Below, piece by piece: positions 7,822 through 17,331 of a stretch of DNA of 64,000 bases. This DNA is from Bacteroidales bacterium UBA7569. GTDB lineage: Bacteria > Bacteroidota > Bacteroidia > Bacteroidales > Paludibacteraceae. How positions within the stretch are numbered: the stretch's first letter is position 1; each line of letters begins with the position of its first letter. The position numbers and the translations under genes are program-made. The notes below the pieces were generated by a model. That model was not told the origin of the DNA. It worked only from the letters and a program-made list of their open reading frames with translations, and did no database searches. The stretch spans positions 2,067-66,066 of the forward strand of contig DLLF01000013.1 of the NCBI GenBank assembly GCA_002477945.1. Direction: 5' to 3'.

Positions 7822-8292
7822 CTATTCGTGATGATAAGGTTCTCCACGAAGAATGGTCATGGCACGATAGAGTTGCTCCGTAAAGAAAAGGCGTATCATC
7901 TGATGGGAGAATGTCATTTGCGAAAGTGACAACTTGCCATTCGCACGTTCATACACCGCTGAAGAAAAGCCATAGGGACCTCCCACTACAAACACGATAT
8001 TCTGTCCTGCAGCAAGCCATGTATTCAGTTGCTGCGCGAAATCCATGCTACGATACTCTTTCCCACGCTCATCCAACAATATAAGGCGGTCGGAAGGAGA
8101 CAAAATATTCAGAATGAGAGAGCCTTCCCTCTGTTTCTGTTCCTCTTGCGAAAGGTTCCTGCTATTCTTCAAATCGGGTATGACCTGCAAGGAAAACGGC
8201 ACATAGTGCATCAAACGGCGGCAATAATCGTCCGTCAGAGTCTGCAAAGCAGGGTTAGCGGTCTTACCCACTACGAGCAGCGTTATCTTCAT
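7822..8292 (-). CDS. rlmH: 23S rRNA pseudouridine-1915 N3-methyltransferase RlmH
   Basis: The 156-residue protein is a full-length SPOUT-fold enzyme. It has the SAM-knot sequence IVFVVGGPYGFS (about 98-109) and the conserved C-terminal MTFSHQMIRLFFTEQLYRAMTIL. It methylates pseudouridine 1915 in helix 69 of 23S rRNA. Its ATG overlaps the stop of the upstream DUF389 gene as ATGA, so the two are translationally coupled. Confidence 0.96.
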   Translation of the reverse strand: MKITLLVVGKTANPALQTLTDDYCRRLMHYVPFSLQVIPDLKNSRNLSQEEQKQREGSLILNILSPSDRLILLDERGKEYRSMDFAQQLNTWLAAGQNIVFVVGGPYGFSSAVYERANGKLSLSQMTFSHQMIRLFFTEQLYRAMTILRGEPYHHE

Positions 8293-9653
8293 ACCCTATC
8301 CTCCATCACCACCACATCCTCTCTATGAAGACGTACCCGCAACCATGATTGCAGACGCTGAAGGTCTGCCTCGTCGAAAGAACTATCCTTTGGCAAACGC
8401 ACCATAACAAGCACCATGGTTTGTTCTTCTCCCGCTTTGTTTATACTCTTTCCCTGCGTAAGGATGACCGACTCTATTTCTTCATACTGCGTTTGTATTT
8501 CCTCCGTGAGTTGGGAGAACGGCAGTTCAGACTCCTCCAAATCGCTCAGCCGCGCCTGCAACAAGGCAATCTGTTCATCGCGCCGGCGGAGTTGCTGCTC
8601 ATTGTTTTCGAAGATATCCTTCACAATCTCCTGCTCCGTAACAGGTTTCCATTCCATAGCGGCTTCTTCACGGAAAACGATTTGCGAATGCTTGAATCCG
8701 TAGTTTTCCGCCTTCGCAAGCAGTTCTTCACGCTGCCGGTCGGACAATTTTTCTCCAGCCATAAACAACTCTATCGTGCCGTTTTTTCCTCTATATGTTT
8801 CCTTATGATCGTAAATATATGCTTTTCCGACAGTCTTATTATCGGCGATAAAACGATTGGCGTTGCGCTTAAAATTGTTTTCACGAATCACCGTATAGCC
8901 CGTAAAGATACTCGGTATGATCATTATAACCAAGACGACGGAAATATAACGCGTACGACGTTTTTGCGCCTTGGGATTATCAACGACCACCATGGGGAAG
9001 TGCATATAGCGTACCATGATCAACGTTGCCAAAGCGATGAAGACACTATTGATAAAGAACAGATAGAGCGCACCGACCGTGTATTGCCAGTTGAGTTGCG
9101 AAATGCCATAACCAACGGTACAAAGCGGCGGCATGAGAGCCGTTGCAATAGCCACGCCAGCCAATACGGTGCCTTTATCCTTGCGTGATGTTTCCAAGAT
9201 TCCCGCGATACCACCAAAGAGAGCAATCAGCACATCATAGACGGTAGGATTGGTGCGCGCCAGCAATTCGGTAGGCGATGCCATATCCAAAGGGGAAATG
9301 ATGAAATAGACAGTAGCCACCAAGATACTTATGACCACCATAACCGCCCAATTGCGGAGCGAGGCTTTCAGCAAATCCAAATCGTTGGTACCAATACTAA
9401 GCCCGATACCAATGATAGGTCCCATGAGCGGAGAGATAAGCATGGCTCCAATGATAACCGCCGTGGAATTGACATTCAATCCTAAAGATGCTATAAAAAT
9501 GGCACACATCAAGATTAGTACATTGGGGCCCCGAAAGGCTATATTCTGGCGGATATTCTCCGTTGCGGCAGGTATATCTATATGATTGGATATATTCACA
9601 AGTTGCTTCAAAGAACGCAACCATTGCTGCAAAGTACTGCGGAACTTATTCAT
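8289..9653 (-). CDS. DUF389 family integral membrane protein
   Basis: The protein has about six membrane segments in its first half with the family hallmark MLISPLMGPIIGIGLSIGTND. A cytoplasmic or periplasmic C-terminal half follows, with a coiled-coil-prone stretch (about residues 340-400 of the ORF). An in-frame ATG lies upstream at 9737, but MNKFRSTL at 9653 is the better start by comparison with the family. The function is unknown; the domain is widespread in Bacteroidetes and actinobacteria. ATGA overlap with rlmH. Confidence 0.8.
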   Translation of the reverse strand: MNKFRSTLQQWLRSLKQLVNISNHIDIPAATENIRQNIAFRGPNVLILMCAIFIASLGLNVNSTAVIIGAMLISPLMGPIIGIGLSIGTNDLDLLKASLRNWAVMVVISILVATVYFIISPLDMASPTELLARTNPTVYDVLIALFGGIAGILETSRKDKGTVLAGVAIATALMPPLCTVGYGISQLNWQYTVGALYLFFINSVFIALATLIMVRYMHFPMVVVDNPKAQKRRTRYISVVLVIMIIPSIFTGYTVIRENNFKRNANRFIADNKTVGKAYIYDHKETYRGKNGTIELFMAGEKLSDRQREELLAKAENYGFKHSQIVFREEAAMEWKPVTEQEIVKDIFENNEQQLRRRDEQIALLQARLSDLEESELPFSQLTEEIQTQYEEIESVILTQGKSINKAGEEQTMVLVMVRLPKDSSFDEADLQRLQSWLRVRLHREDVVVMEDRV

Positions 9654-9945
9654 ATCAGTCGGTCGGAAATTATCAGGATTGTTTTTATGGCTTGTTATTG
9701 CAAGGAATGCAACAAAAATTATACCACTAAAAACCATAACGCTACATTTGCAAGAGCATATAAATTATCGCTTTGAACGGTGTTCCAACAAATATATAGA
9801 CTACATCATCCTCCGTATCATTCCCGCCAACGAACGGTTAACCGTCCGCCTATTGCATGGAAAGAATTCATGAAGGCCAGCATCCGTTTTCCAAAAGCAG
9901 CCCAAATCATCTGTAATTTGAGCGATGCCACCTCATTGCCCTCTC

Positions 9946-9981
9946 GTTCAGGGGTCGTTGAGGGGTGCTTGAGACCGGCTC
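9946..9981 (-). repeat. Dispersed repeat R1, copy b
   Basis: Minus strand reads CCGGTCTCAAGCACCCCTCA then ACGACCCCTGAAC, the R1 units. The rest of the gap between 9654 and 10106 shows nothing I can name. Confidence 0.6.
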
Positions 9982-10106
9982 TATAGCCGCCAAGACAAAA
10001 CAACTTCTTGCAAACATTCCCCAGAAGTCAATGCATAGAATAAACACAGGATATGAACCGCATTGTATCTTCCCAAGAACCGCCAATCCAAGGTTTATGC
10101 CCGTTG

Positions 10107-10138
10107 TTTGGCAATAAGTATGAATTGTTGTACCTTTG
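10107..10138 (+). promoter_or_regulatory. Promoter of the small repeat lipoprotein
   Basis: TTTG (10107-10110), a 20-bp spacer, TACCTTTG (10131-10138); the gene starts about 25 bp further on. Confidence 0.65.
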
Positions 10139-10162
10139 TGAGACCATTTAATATATATGTGT

Positions 10163-10585
10163 ATGAAAAACTTCCCCAAATCCATTCCAGCAATCATTTG
10201 CATTGCCAGTTTCTTATTAAGTTGCCAGTTCACAACGGCGGCACCCATGATAAGTATAGACAAAGAGATGGTACGTATCAATTCAGTCAAAAACAGGATT
10301 GAGTGTTCCAGAGACAATGGCAGGAATTGGTCGGTGCGCTATACAGGTTCATCATGCGGGACATTCATTGACCTTCTATTTTATGGCAATGAACTATTTG
10401 CCATAACCAGCAAAGGAGTCTATTACAGCAAAGACAAAGGCAGGAATTGGTCAGCGCGCTATACAGGTTCTTCTTGCGGTAAGTTTCACAGTTTAACCGA
10501 TGGTGGACGGGAACTGCTTGCCCAAACCAGCAAAGGATTGTACTATTCCAAAGACAAAGGTCGGAATTGGTCCAAGAGGCACTGA
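10163..10585 (+). CDS. Small secreted protein with BNR/Asp-box-like repeats
   Basis: About 140 residues with a hydrophobic leader ending in a possible lipobox (FLLSC). Then come repeats of about 46 residues carrying S-x-D-x-G-x-x-W Asp boxes (SRDNGRNW, SKDKGRNW twice), each followed by RYTGSSCG and an ITSKGVYY/QTSKGLYY strand. These are the turns of beta-propeller blades in sialidases and photosystem-assembly factors, but three are far too few for a propeller. The protein is therefore either a short repeat protein or the remnant of a longer one. The start at 10163 (ATG AAA) is preferred over ATG at 10157. Function unknown. Confidence 0.6.
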   Translation: MKNFPKSIPAIICIASFLLSCQFTTAAPMISIDKEMVRINSVKNRIECSRDNGRNWSVRYTGSSCGTFIDLLFYGNELFAITSKGVYYSKDKGRNWSARYTGSSCGKFHSLTDGGRELLAQTSKGLYYSKDKGRNWSKRH

Positions 10586-10618
10586 ATTGACCGGTTTTAT
10601 GCCACCCAAATTTTGGTG

Positions 10619-10689
10619 CCTGACACAATGTTGGAAGAAACAGCCCTGCTAACCCGCTGACACACATAGTTTGATTTGATTCCGCCAAC
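10619..10689 (+). repeat. Dispersed repeat R4, copy c
   Basis: TGACACAATGTTGGAAGAAA, then CAGCCCTGCTAACCCGCTGA and, at the right end, GATTCCGCCAACG. It aligns in order with 4281-4342 and with the reverse strand of 19821-19885. Confidence 0.55.
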
Positions 10690-10775
10690 GAGTAAGGATT
10701 ACATTATGCAGTTATTTTTTTATCCCCTGCACAAGGTATCCGTTTTGGTCGGGGCTTTTTTCATCGGAAACATTC

Positions 10776-10807
10776 TTTGAAGAATTGCAAGAATTATCGT
10801 ACCTTTG
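10776..10807 (+). promoter_or_regulatory. Promoter of gltX
   Basis: TTTG (10776-10779), a 20-bp spacer, TACCTTTG (10800-10807); the gltX ATG is 29 bp downstream. Confidence 0.7.
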
Positions 10808-10835
10808 CAGTTGTAAAAACAAATAATCCTATACA

Positions 10836-12350
10836 ATGGAAAGAAGAGTTCGCGTTCGTTTTGCTCCAAGTCCCACAGGAGCGTTGCATATCGGCGGAGT
10901 ACGTACCGCGCTGTACAATTATCTTTTTGCGCGCCAACACGGCGGCGACATGCTGCTACGTATTGAAGACACCGACTCCGCGCGGTTCGTACCGGGTGCG
11001 GAAGAATATATCATTGAGTCTCTGCATTGGTTGGGCATTCAGATAGACGAGGGAGTAAGTGTGGGAGGACCGAACGGTCCGTACAGACAATCGGAAAGGC
11101 GGGACATTTACAGGAAGTATGTCAAGCAACTTTTAGATGCAGGGCGTGCCTATATAGCCTTTGACACACCGCAACAATTAGAGCAGAAACGTGCCGAGAT
11201 ACAGAATTTCCAATATGATGCCAAGACCCGCGGGCAGATGTGCAACTCGCTGACTCTCCCGAAAGAGGAAGTGGAAGCACGGATTCAGAGGGGAGAGCAA
11301 TATGTTGTCCGTTTCAAGGTTGAACCTAATGAAGATGTGCATGTACACGACCTCATACGTGGGGAAGTGGTTATCAACTCGAACATATTGGACGACAAGG
11401 TGCTATACAAATCGGCAGACGACCTGCCCACATATCACTTGGCGAACATAGTGGACGATCATATGATGGATATCTCGCACGTTATCCGCGGTGAAGAATG
11501 GCTGCCGTCCGCCCCGTTGCACATACTGCTATACCGTGCCTTCGGCTGGGAAGACACCATGCCAGCGTTTGCCCATCTGCCTCTGCTACTGAAGCCCGAC
11601 GGAAACGGAAAACTATCCAAACGAGACGGAGACCGATTAGGTTTCCCTGTATTCCCCTTGGAATTTCATGATCCAAAGACAGGGACAGTCTCCAGCGGCT
11701 ACAGAGAATCGGGTTATTTCCCAGAGGCAGTAATCAACTTCCTTGCACTATTGGGTTGGCACAACGGAGACGACAAGGAAATCTATTCGATGGACGAACT
11801 TATCAAGGCTTTCTCGCTTGACCGCGTAAGCAAATCGGGCGCCAAATTTGATTTCGAGAAGGGGAAATGGTTCAATCACCAATACCTGCAAATGAAAGAC
11901 AACAAAGACCTCGCCGACGAGTTCTGCCAATTGGGCATCTATGACTTCAACGAGAAGCAACGCGCCCAATTGCCGTACGTGATCGGTTTGGTTAAAGAAC
12001 GCGTGAACTTCGTAAAGGAATTGTGGGAGCAAATGAACTTTTTCTTTGTAGCACCAACGGAGTATGACGAGAAGTCGCTACGAAAACGCTGGAAAGAAGA
12101 CAGTCCCCGCCACATGCAAGAACTACTTTCCCTCTTGGAGAAGCAGGACGATTGGTCTGCCGAAGCGTTGGACAACCTTGTCATGTCGTGGATTGCCGAA
12201 AAAGGATACGGTGTGGGTATTGTAATGAACGCTTTCCGTATCTGTTTAGTCGGTGCAGCAAGAGGTCCGCATATTTGGGAAATAACGGGCATCTTAGGCA
12301 AAGAAGAGACGTTGCGAAGAGCGGAATCAGCACTGAAAGTGTTGCCATAA
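10836..12350 (+). CDS. gltX: Glutamyl-tRNA synthetase
   Basis: The 504-residue class I synthetase has the HIGH-type motif in FAPSPTGALHIGGVRTALYN (about 8-27) and the KMSKS-type motif GKLSKRDGD (about 258-266). A C-terminal anticodon-binding helical domain follows. It charges tRNA-Glu with glutamate in the cytoplasm. It has its own promoter and is followed by the separately promoted rimP operon. Confidence 0.97.
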   Translation: MERRVRVRFAPSPTGALHIGGVRTALYNYLFARQHGGDMLLRIEDTDSARFVPGAEEYIIESLHWLGIQIDEGVSVGGPNGPYRQSERRDIYRKYVKQLLDAGRAYIAFDTPQQLEQKRAEIQNFQYDAKTRGQMCNSLTLPKEEVEARIQRGEQYVVRFKVEPNEDVHVHDLIRGEVVINSNILDDKVLYKSADDLPTYHLANIVDDHMMDISHVIRGEEWLPSAPLHILLYRAFGWEDTMPAFAHLPLLLKPDGNGKLSKRDGDRLGFPVFPLEFHDPKTGTVSSGYRESGYFPEAVINFLALLGWHNGDDKEIYSMDELIKAFSLDRVSKSGAKFDFEKGKWFNHQYLQMKDNKDLADEFCQLGIYDFNEKQRAQLPYVIGLVKERVNFVKELWEQMNFFFVAPTEYDEKSLRKRWKEDSPRHMQELLSLLEKQDDWSAEALDNLVMSWIAEKGYGVGIVMNAFRICLVGAARGPHIWEITGILGKEETLRRAESALKVLP

Positions 12351-12403
12351 AGGTAAAGTACAGATATTCTGCCACAAGAAACTGCACTTTTACGAGGAAA
12401 CAC

Positions 12404-12434
12404 TTGTATATAAGGAAACAAATATGTACCTTTG
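12404..12434 (+). promoter_or_regulatory. Promoter of the rimP-nusA-infB operon
   Basis: TTG (12404-12406), a 20-bp spacer, TACCTTTG (12427-12434); transcription should start near 12440, just before the leader hairpin. Confidence 0.65.
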
Positions 12435-12446
12435 CAGACGATTTGA

Positions 12447-12475
12447 CAGAGGGGACCGAATTCGGCTCCCCTCTG
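12447..12475 (+). promoter_or_regulatory. Leader hairpin ahead of rimP
   Basis: CAGAGGGG (12447-12454) pairs with CCCCTCTG (12468-12475); inside it CCG-AATT-CGG forms a second helix. No U tract follows, so it is not a simple terminator. Lying within the short leader of a nusA operon, it could be a regulatory or mRNA-stability structure. Confidence 0.45.
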
Positions 12476-12494
12476 TTGCAAATATACCACGACA

Positions 12495-12974
12495 ATGATA
12501 GACAAAGTTACTATTGAGGACATCGCAAAGCAGTATATTGCAGACAACACACAGAAAGAACAGCAATACCAACTGATAGATGTGAGCGTATCTGCAACGA
12601 ATGAGATTTGCGTTACATTAGACGCTGCGACGCCTATTGACATTGATTTCTGCGCGAATTTGAGCCGCTACATAGAACAACACCTTGACCGAGAGAGGGA
12701 GGATTATTCGCTGGAAGTGGGTTCAGCAGGACTGACAGATCCTCTGAAGACACCGTTCCAATACAGGAAAAATATCGGCAACGAAGTGGTGGTTGTGCTG
12801 AAAGACGGAAAGAAGTTGAAAGGCACATTGGTGGACGCCACCGACAAGGACTTTTCGGTAGATACGAAAGTGCAGGTGGAGGTGGAAAACAAGAAACGGA
12901 AGCAGACACAGACAAAGACTTTGACATGGAATTATGAGGATGCGAAGTCGGTGTGCTATGATTTGAAAGTATAG
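12495..12974 (+). CDS. rimP: Ribosome maturation factor RimP
   Basis: The 159-residue protein has the RimP order: an alpha/beta N-domain ending in the conserved YSLEVGSAGLTDPLKTPFQY segment (DYSLEVGSPGL in most homologues) and a C-terminal SH3-like barrel (GNEVVVVLKDGKKLKGTLVD). RimP helps 30S assembly. It begins the operon and is 34 nt before nusA. Position and motifs agree with the conserved rimP-nusA-infB order. Confidence 0.93.
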   Translation: MIDKVTIEDIAKQYIADNTQKEQQYQLIDVSVSATNEICVTLDAATPIDIDFCANLSRYIEQHLDREREDYSLEVGSAGLTDPLKTPFQYRKNIGNEVVVVLKDGKKLKGTLVDATDKDFSVDTKVQVEVENKKRKQTQTKTLTWNYEDAKSVCYDLKV

Positions 12975-13008
12975 TATAATTGAATATAAATCAATAACAA
13001 CCTAATAA

Positions 13009-14268
13009 ATGGCAACAAAAAAACAAGGGACTGTCAACCTGATTGACATCTTCAAAGAGTTCAATGACCTAAAGAACATTGACCAACAGACCTTCATCAA
13101 CGTTATGGAAGACAGTTTCCGTAATGTGATAGCCAAGATGTATGGCTCCGATGCAAACTATGACGTAATCATCAACCCTACGAAGGGCGACTTGGAAATC
13201 TATCGCAACCGTACGGTTGTGGCAGATGACGTTGCGGCAAACCCCAACACGGAGATCCATTTCTCGGACGCGAAACTGATTGATGACGAATGTGAGATAG
13301 GGGAAGAAGTGACCGACAAGGTTGATTTCATGAGTTTCGGCCGCCGTATGATACTGAATCTTCGCCAAACCCTTGCAAGCAAGATTTTGGATCTGCAGAA
13401 AGAAAATTTATACTTGAAGTATTCGGAACTGAAAGGTCAGATTGTAAGTGCAGAACTATATCAGATCTGGAAAAAGGAGATGTTGCTCCTTGACGACGAA
13501 GGAAATGATTTGTTCTTGCCCAAGACAAACCAAATTCCTACGGATTTCTACCAGAAAGGAGATATGGTTCGTGCCATTGTGGAAAATGTGGACAACAAGA
13601 ACCAAAATCCGAGAATAACCCTGTCGCGCACATCGCCTCTTTTCCTGCAACGTCTTTTTGAACAGGAGATTCCTGAAGTGCATGACGGCATAATCGCCAT
13701 CAAAGATATTGCCCGTATTCCCGGAGAGAGAGCGAAAGTTGCTGTAGAGTCGTTTGACGAGCGCATTGACCCTGTCGGTGCATGTGTAGGTATCAAAGGA
13801 ACACGTATTCACGGTATAGTCAGAGAGTTGCGCAACGAGAACATTGACGTTATCAACTACACCAGCAATATCAACCTCTACATACAACGTGCTTTGGCTC
13901 CAGCAAAGATATCCTCAATGGAAATCAATGAAGAAGAAAAGGTTGCAAACGTTTACTTGAAACCTGAAGAGGTGAGTATGGCAATCGGTAAGGGCGGTGC
14001 AAACATCAAACTGGCAACCAAACTGACGGGTTATGATATAGAGGTATTCCGCGAGATGGAAGACAACAGTGCTGAAGATATATATCTGGACGAATTCAAT
14101 GACGAGATAGATCAATGGGTTATTGATGTTCTTAAAGGCATTGGATTAGATACAGCACGTGCTGTACTTGACACTCCAAGAGAAGAACTGCTCAGCAGAA
14201 CAGACCTTGAGGAAGAGACCATTGATGATGTAAGAAGGATTCTTGCTGCCGAATTTGAGAATGAATAA
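13009..14268 (+). CDS. nusA: Transcription termination/antitermination factor NusA
   Basis: At 419 residues it has an N-terminal RNA polymerase-binding domain, an S1 domain (about 135-200) and two KH domains. These carry DPVGACVGIKGTRIHGIVRE and SMAIGKGGANIKLATKLTGY. It lacks the two long C-terminal acidic repeats of enterobacterial NusA, as is normal outside that group, and ends with a short acidic tail. It binds RNA polymerase and nascent RNA to modulate pausing. Confidence 0.96.
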   Translation: MATKKQGTVNLIDIFKEFNDLKNIDQQTFINVMEDSFRNVIAKMYGSDANYDVIINPTKGDLEIYRNRTVVADDVAANPNTEIHFSDAKLIDDECEIGEEVTDKVDFMSFGRRMILNLRQTLASKILDLQKENLYLKYSELKGQIVSAELYQIWKKEMLLLDDEGNDLFLPKTNQIPTDFYQKGDMVRAIVENVDNKNQNPRITLSRTSPLFLQRLFEQEIPEVHDGIIAIKDIARIPGERAKVAVESFDERIDPVGACVGIKGTRIHGIVRELRNENIDVINYTSNINLYIQRALAPAKISSMEINEEEKVANVYLKPEEVSMAIGKGGANIKLATKLTGYDIEVFREMEDNSAEDIYLDEFNDEIDQWVIDVLKGIGLDTARAVLDTPREELLSRTDLEEETIDDVRRILAAEFENE

Positions 14269-14346
14269 CGTCAATAGCGTTTGACCGGCACTTCTTCTTG
14301 GAAACTAAATAACAATAACCACTAATAACATTAAATCAGAAACTGC

Positions 14347-17256
14347 ATGGCAATAAAACTTATAAAGGCTTGCAAAGAACTCAATATCGGAATGGCTACT
14401 GCTGTTGAGTTTGCACAGAAACAAGGAAAAGATATATCTCTTGACCCCAATATGCGTATTGACGATGAGACCTATCTTCTGCTTGCGAAGGCATTCAACA
14501 AGGATATGGCTCTCAAAATGGAGGCAGAACGTATTCAACAAGAACGCCAAGAACGGGACAAAACAACGGCTACAGCCAAACCAAAGATTGAGGAAGAACC
14601 GGTACACGCTGTGCAGAAGCCCAAGGTGGTTGGACATATAGATCTTGATAAGAAGACAAATCAAGCACCACAAGTTGTTGAAGAGAAGAAAGAAACTTCT
14701 GCAAAAGAGTTGCATACTGAGAGCAAGGAAGAAGTTCATACAACTCATTCTTCCGAAGAAAAGAAGGGAACAAAGCCCATACAGCAAGAGAAGGAAACAA
14801 AAAACGCTACTATACAAGAGGATAAAAAAGGAAAGGCTATTGAGGCGGATTCACTTATAAAAGAAGCAAAGGAAAGTAAGCAGTCTGTAACTTCTGAGCC
14901 AAAGTATGAGTCAACACCGACCAAGCAACAGCGACCTGATTTGCCAAAGGAAGAATCCAAGGTCATAACAAAAGAGACGAAAGATTCCTCGGAGAAGAAC
15001 ACTACTGCTGAATCGAATGTATCTTCCAAAGAGCCGGAAGTATTCACATTGGGCAGGCCTGTATTAATTAACAAACCAAAGATTGTAGGTACTTTGGATT
15101 TGGATAAACTCAACCAAGCGACTCACCCTAAACAAAAGACCAAAGAACAGAAAAAGAAAGAAAGAGAAGAACGTCGCGAACAGCAACGCGGTACTTCTGT
15201 TACCAATACCACAAACACAGCACCTTCGGACAAAGAAGGCAAGCGCAAGCGCGAACGCATCAAACAAGGGAAAGTGGATGTTAACAATCCCGATTTTCGC
15301 AAAGGAACCAAGGGACAGAAACTTCCTAAGCGTCCTATAAAGGTTGAGGTGGATGACGAAGAAGTACAAAAGCAGATTAAAGAAACTATCGCACGCCTGC
15401 AAGCGGGAAAAGGCAAAAATACCGGTGCCAAATATCGCAAGGAGAAACGTGAACATGTGAGAATGCATCAAGAGGAGATTCTTGAGCAAGAACAAGCACA
15501 ATCAAAGGTTCTCAAACTCACTGAATTCGTTACAGCCAATGAGTTGGCCACAATGATGAATATCTCTGTCAATCAAGTCATTGCAACATGTATGAGTCTT
15601 GGCTTGATGGTAAGTATCAACCAACGGTTAGATGCAGAAACCATTAACATTGTGGCAGAAGAATTTGGGTTCACCACTGAATATGTATCAGCAAAAGTAA
15701 TCGAAGACCTTAGCGATAATGAAGATTTTTCGGATGAAGACCTCGTTCCGCGTTGCCCTGTAGTTACCATCATGGGACACGTTGACCATGGTAAGACTTC
15801 TTTGCTTGACCATATTCGCAACACCAATGTCATCGCCGGTGAGGCAGGTGGCATCACGCAACATATCGGGGCATATAACGTATGCTTGAAGAATGGACAA
15901 CACATCACTTTCCTTGACACACCGGGTCATGAGGCTTTCACGGCGATGCGTGCCCGGGGTGCAAAAGTCACTGATATTGCTATCATCATCGTAGCGGCCG
16001 ACGATGCAGTGATGCCTCAAACCATTGAGGCTATCAACCATGCGCAAGCAGCAGGCGTACCGATGATTTTTGCCATCAACAAATGCGACAAACCAGGTGC
16101 TAACCCTGATAAAATTAAGGAACAGTTGGCCAATATGAACATCTTGGTTGAAGAATGGGGCGGCAAATACCAATCGCAAGACATCTCTGCCAAAAGTGGT
16201 ATGGGGGTGTTCGAACTCTTGGAGAAAGTACTTCTCGAAGCCGAACTATTGGATTTGAAGGCTAATCCGAAACGGCGTGCCAAAGGATCTATCATTGAAT
16301 CCTCCTTGGATAAAGGGCGAGGATATATTGCGACAATCCTCGTGCAGGACGGAACACTTCACATGGGCGACATTGTCCTTGCAGGAACGGCACATGGGCG
16401 CATCAAAGCCATGTTCAACGAGCGTAATCAGCGCGTCAAGGAAGTGCACCCCGGAGAACCTGTTCTCATTCTTGGTCTCAATGGTGCGCCACAGGCGGGT
16501 GATGATTTCGTAGTCATGCCCACAGAACAGGAGGCACGGGAAATTGCCAACAAGCGTGAACAGTTGCAGCGCGAACAATCCATCCGTACGAAGAAACATG
16601 TCGGTCTTGAGGAGATTGGGCGTCGGTTGGCTATTGGCGACTTCAAGGAGTTGAATATCATTGTCAAAGGTGATGTCGACGGCTCCGTTGAGGCTTTGTC
16701 TGATTCGCTTATCAAACTCTCCACAGAGAACATCCAAGTCAATGTCATTCACAAGGCCGTTGGTGCCATCTCCGATTCCGATATCCTCTTGGCGGAGGCG
16801 TCCGATGCTATCGTGGTCGGGTTCCAAGTTCGTCCTACGGCTACAGCGCGCAAACTGGCTGAGAAAGAAGAGATTGATATCCGCCTCTATAGTATCATCT
16901 ACGATGCTATAGAAGAGATCAAGGCTGCTATGGCGGGTATGTTGGCTCCCGAATTGAAAGAGGAAATTACGGCTACGTTGGAAGTTCGCCAGACCTTCCG
17001 TATCACCAAGGTGGGTACGGTTGCCGGCTGTATCGTCAAAGAGGGAAAGATCAAGCGTGGCAACAAAGTGCGTGTCATCCGCGATGGTATTGTCATCTAC
17101 ACGGGCGACTTGGCTTCACTCAAACGCGAAAAAGACGATGTCAAGGAGGTGGGTGTCAACACCGAATGTGGTCTGAACATACGTTCCTACAACGACATCC
17201 AAGTGGGCGACATCATCGAGTCGTTCGAGCAGGTCGAAGTGCAGAAAGAACTCTGA
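14347..17256 (+). CDS. infB: Translation initiation factor IF-2
   Basis: The 969-residue protein starts with an IF2N domain (IKLIKACKELNIGMATAVEF). A low-complexity Lys/Glu/Thr-rich linker spans about 60-370, followed by a second IF2N module. The GTPase domain has GHVDHGKTSLLDH (about 475-487), DTPGHEAF and NKCDKP; the C-terminal domains II-IV follow. IF-2 positions initiator fMet-tRNA on the 30S subunit. The linker is of lower G+C than the catalytic part, as usual for disordered sequence. A strong terminator follows. Confidence 0.97.
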   Translation: MAIKLIKACKELNIGMATAVEFAQKQGKDISLDPNMRIDDETYLLLAKAFNKDMALKMEAERIQQERQERDKTTATAKPKIEEEPVHAVQKPKVVGHIDLDKKTNQAPQVVEEKKETSAKELHTESKEEVHTTHSSEEKKGTKPIQQEKETKNATIQEDKKGKAIEADSLIKEAKESKQSVTSEPKYESTPTKQQRPDLPKEESKVITKETKDSSEKNTTAESNVSSKEPEVFTLGRPVLINKPKIVGTLDLDKLNQATHPKQKTKEQKKKEREERREQQRGTSVTNTTNTAPSDKEGKRKRERIKQGKVDVNNPDFRKGTKGQKLPKRPIKVEVDDEEVQKQIKETIARLQAGKGKNTGAKYRKEKREHVRMHQEEILEQEQAQSKVLKLTEFVTANELATMMNISVNQVIATCMSLGLMVSINQRLDAETINIVAEEFGFTTEYVSAKVIEDLSDNEDFSDEDLVPRCPVVTIMGHVDHGKTSLLDHIRNTNVIAGEAGGITQHIGAYNVCLKNGQHITFLDTPGHEAFTAMRARGAKVTDIAIIIVAADDAVMPQTIEAINHAQAAGVPMIFAINKCDKPGANPDKIKEQLANMNILVEEWGGKYQSQDISAKSGMGVFELLEKVLLEAELLDLKANPKRRAKGSIIESSLDKGRGYIATILVQDGTLHMGDIVLAGTAHGRIKAMFNERNQRVKEVHPGEPVLILGLNGAPQAGDDFVVMPTEQEAREIANKREQLQREQSIRTKKHVGLEEIGRRLAIGDFKELNIIVKGDVDGSVEALSDSLIKLSTENIQVNVIHKAVGAISDSDILLAEASDAIVVGFQVRPTATARKLAEKEEIDIRLYSIIYDAIEEIKAAMAGMLAPELKEEITATLEVRQTFRITKVGTVAGCIVKEGKIKRGNKVRVIRDGIVIYTGDLASLKREKDDVKEVGVNTECGLNIRSYNDIQVGDIIESFEQVEVQKEL

Positions 17257-17277
17257 TACACATTGCCTACTGACAGC

Positions 17278-17313
17278 AAGAGAGGAGACTGCCCGCAAGC
17301 AGTCTCCTCTCTT
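17278..17313. terminator. Bidirectional terminator between infB and patatin
   Basis: A perfect 15-bp stem (AAGAGAGGAGACTGC / GCAGTCTCCTCTCTT) around a 6-nt loop, followed by CTTT on the plus strand and preceded by ...GCA on the other. It separates convergent genes ending at 17256 and 17332. Confidence 0.85.
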
Positions 17314-17331
17314 CTTTATGTCTCTGTCCGC

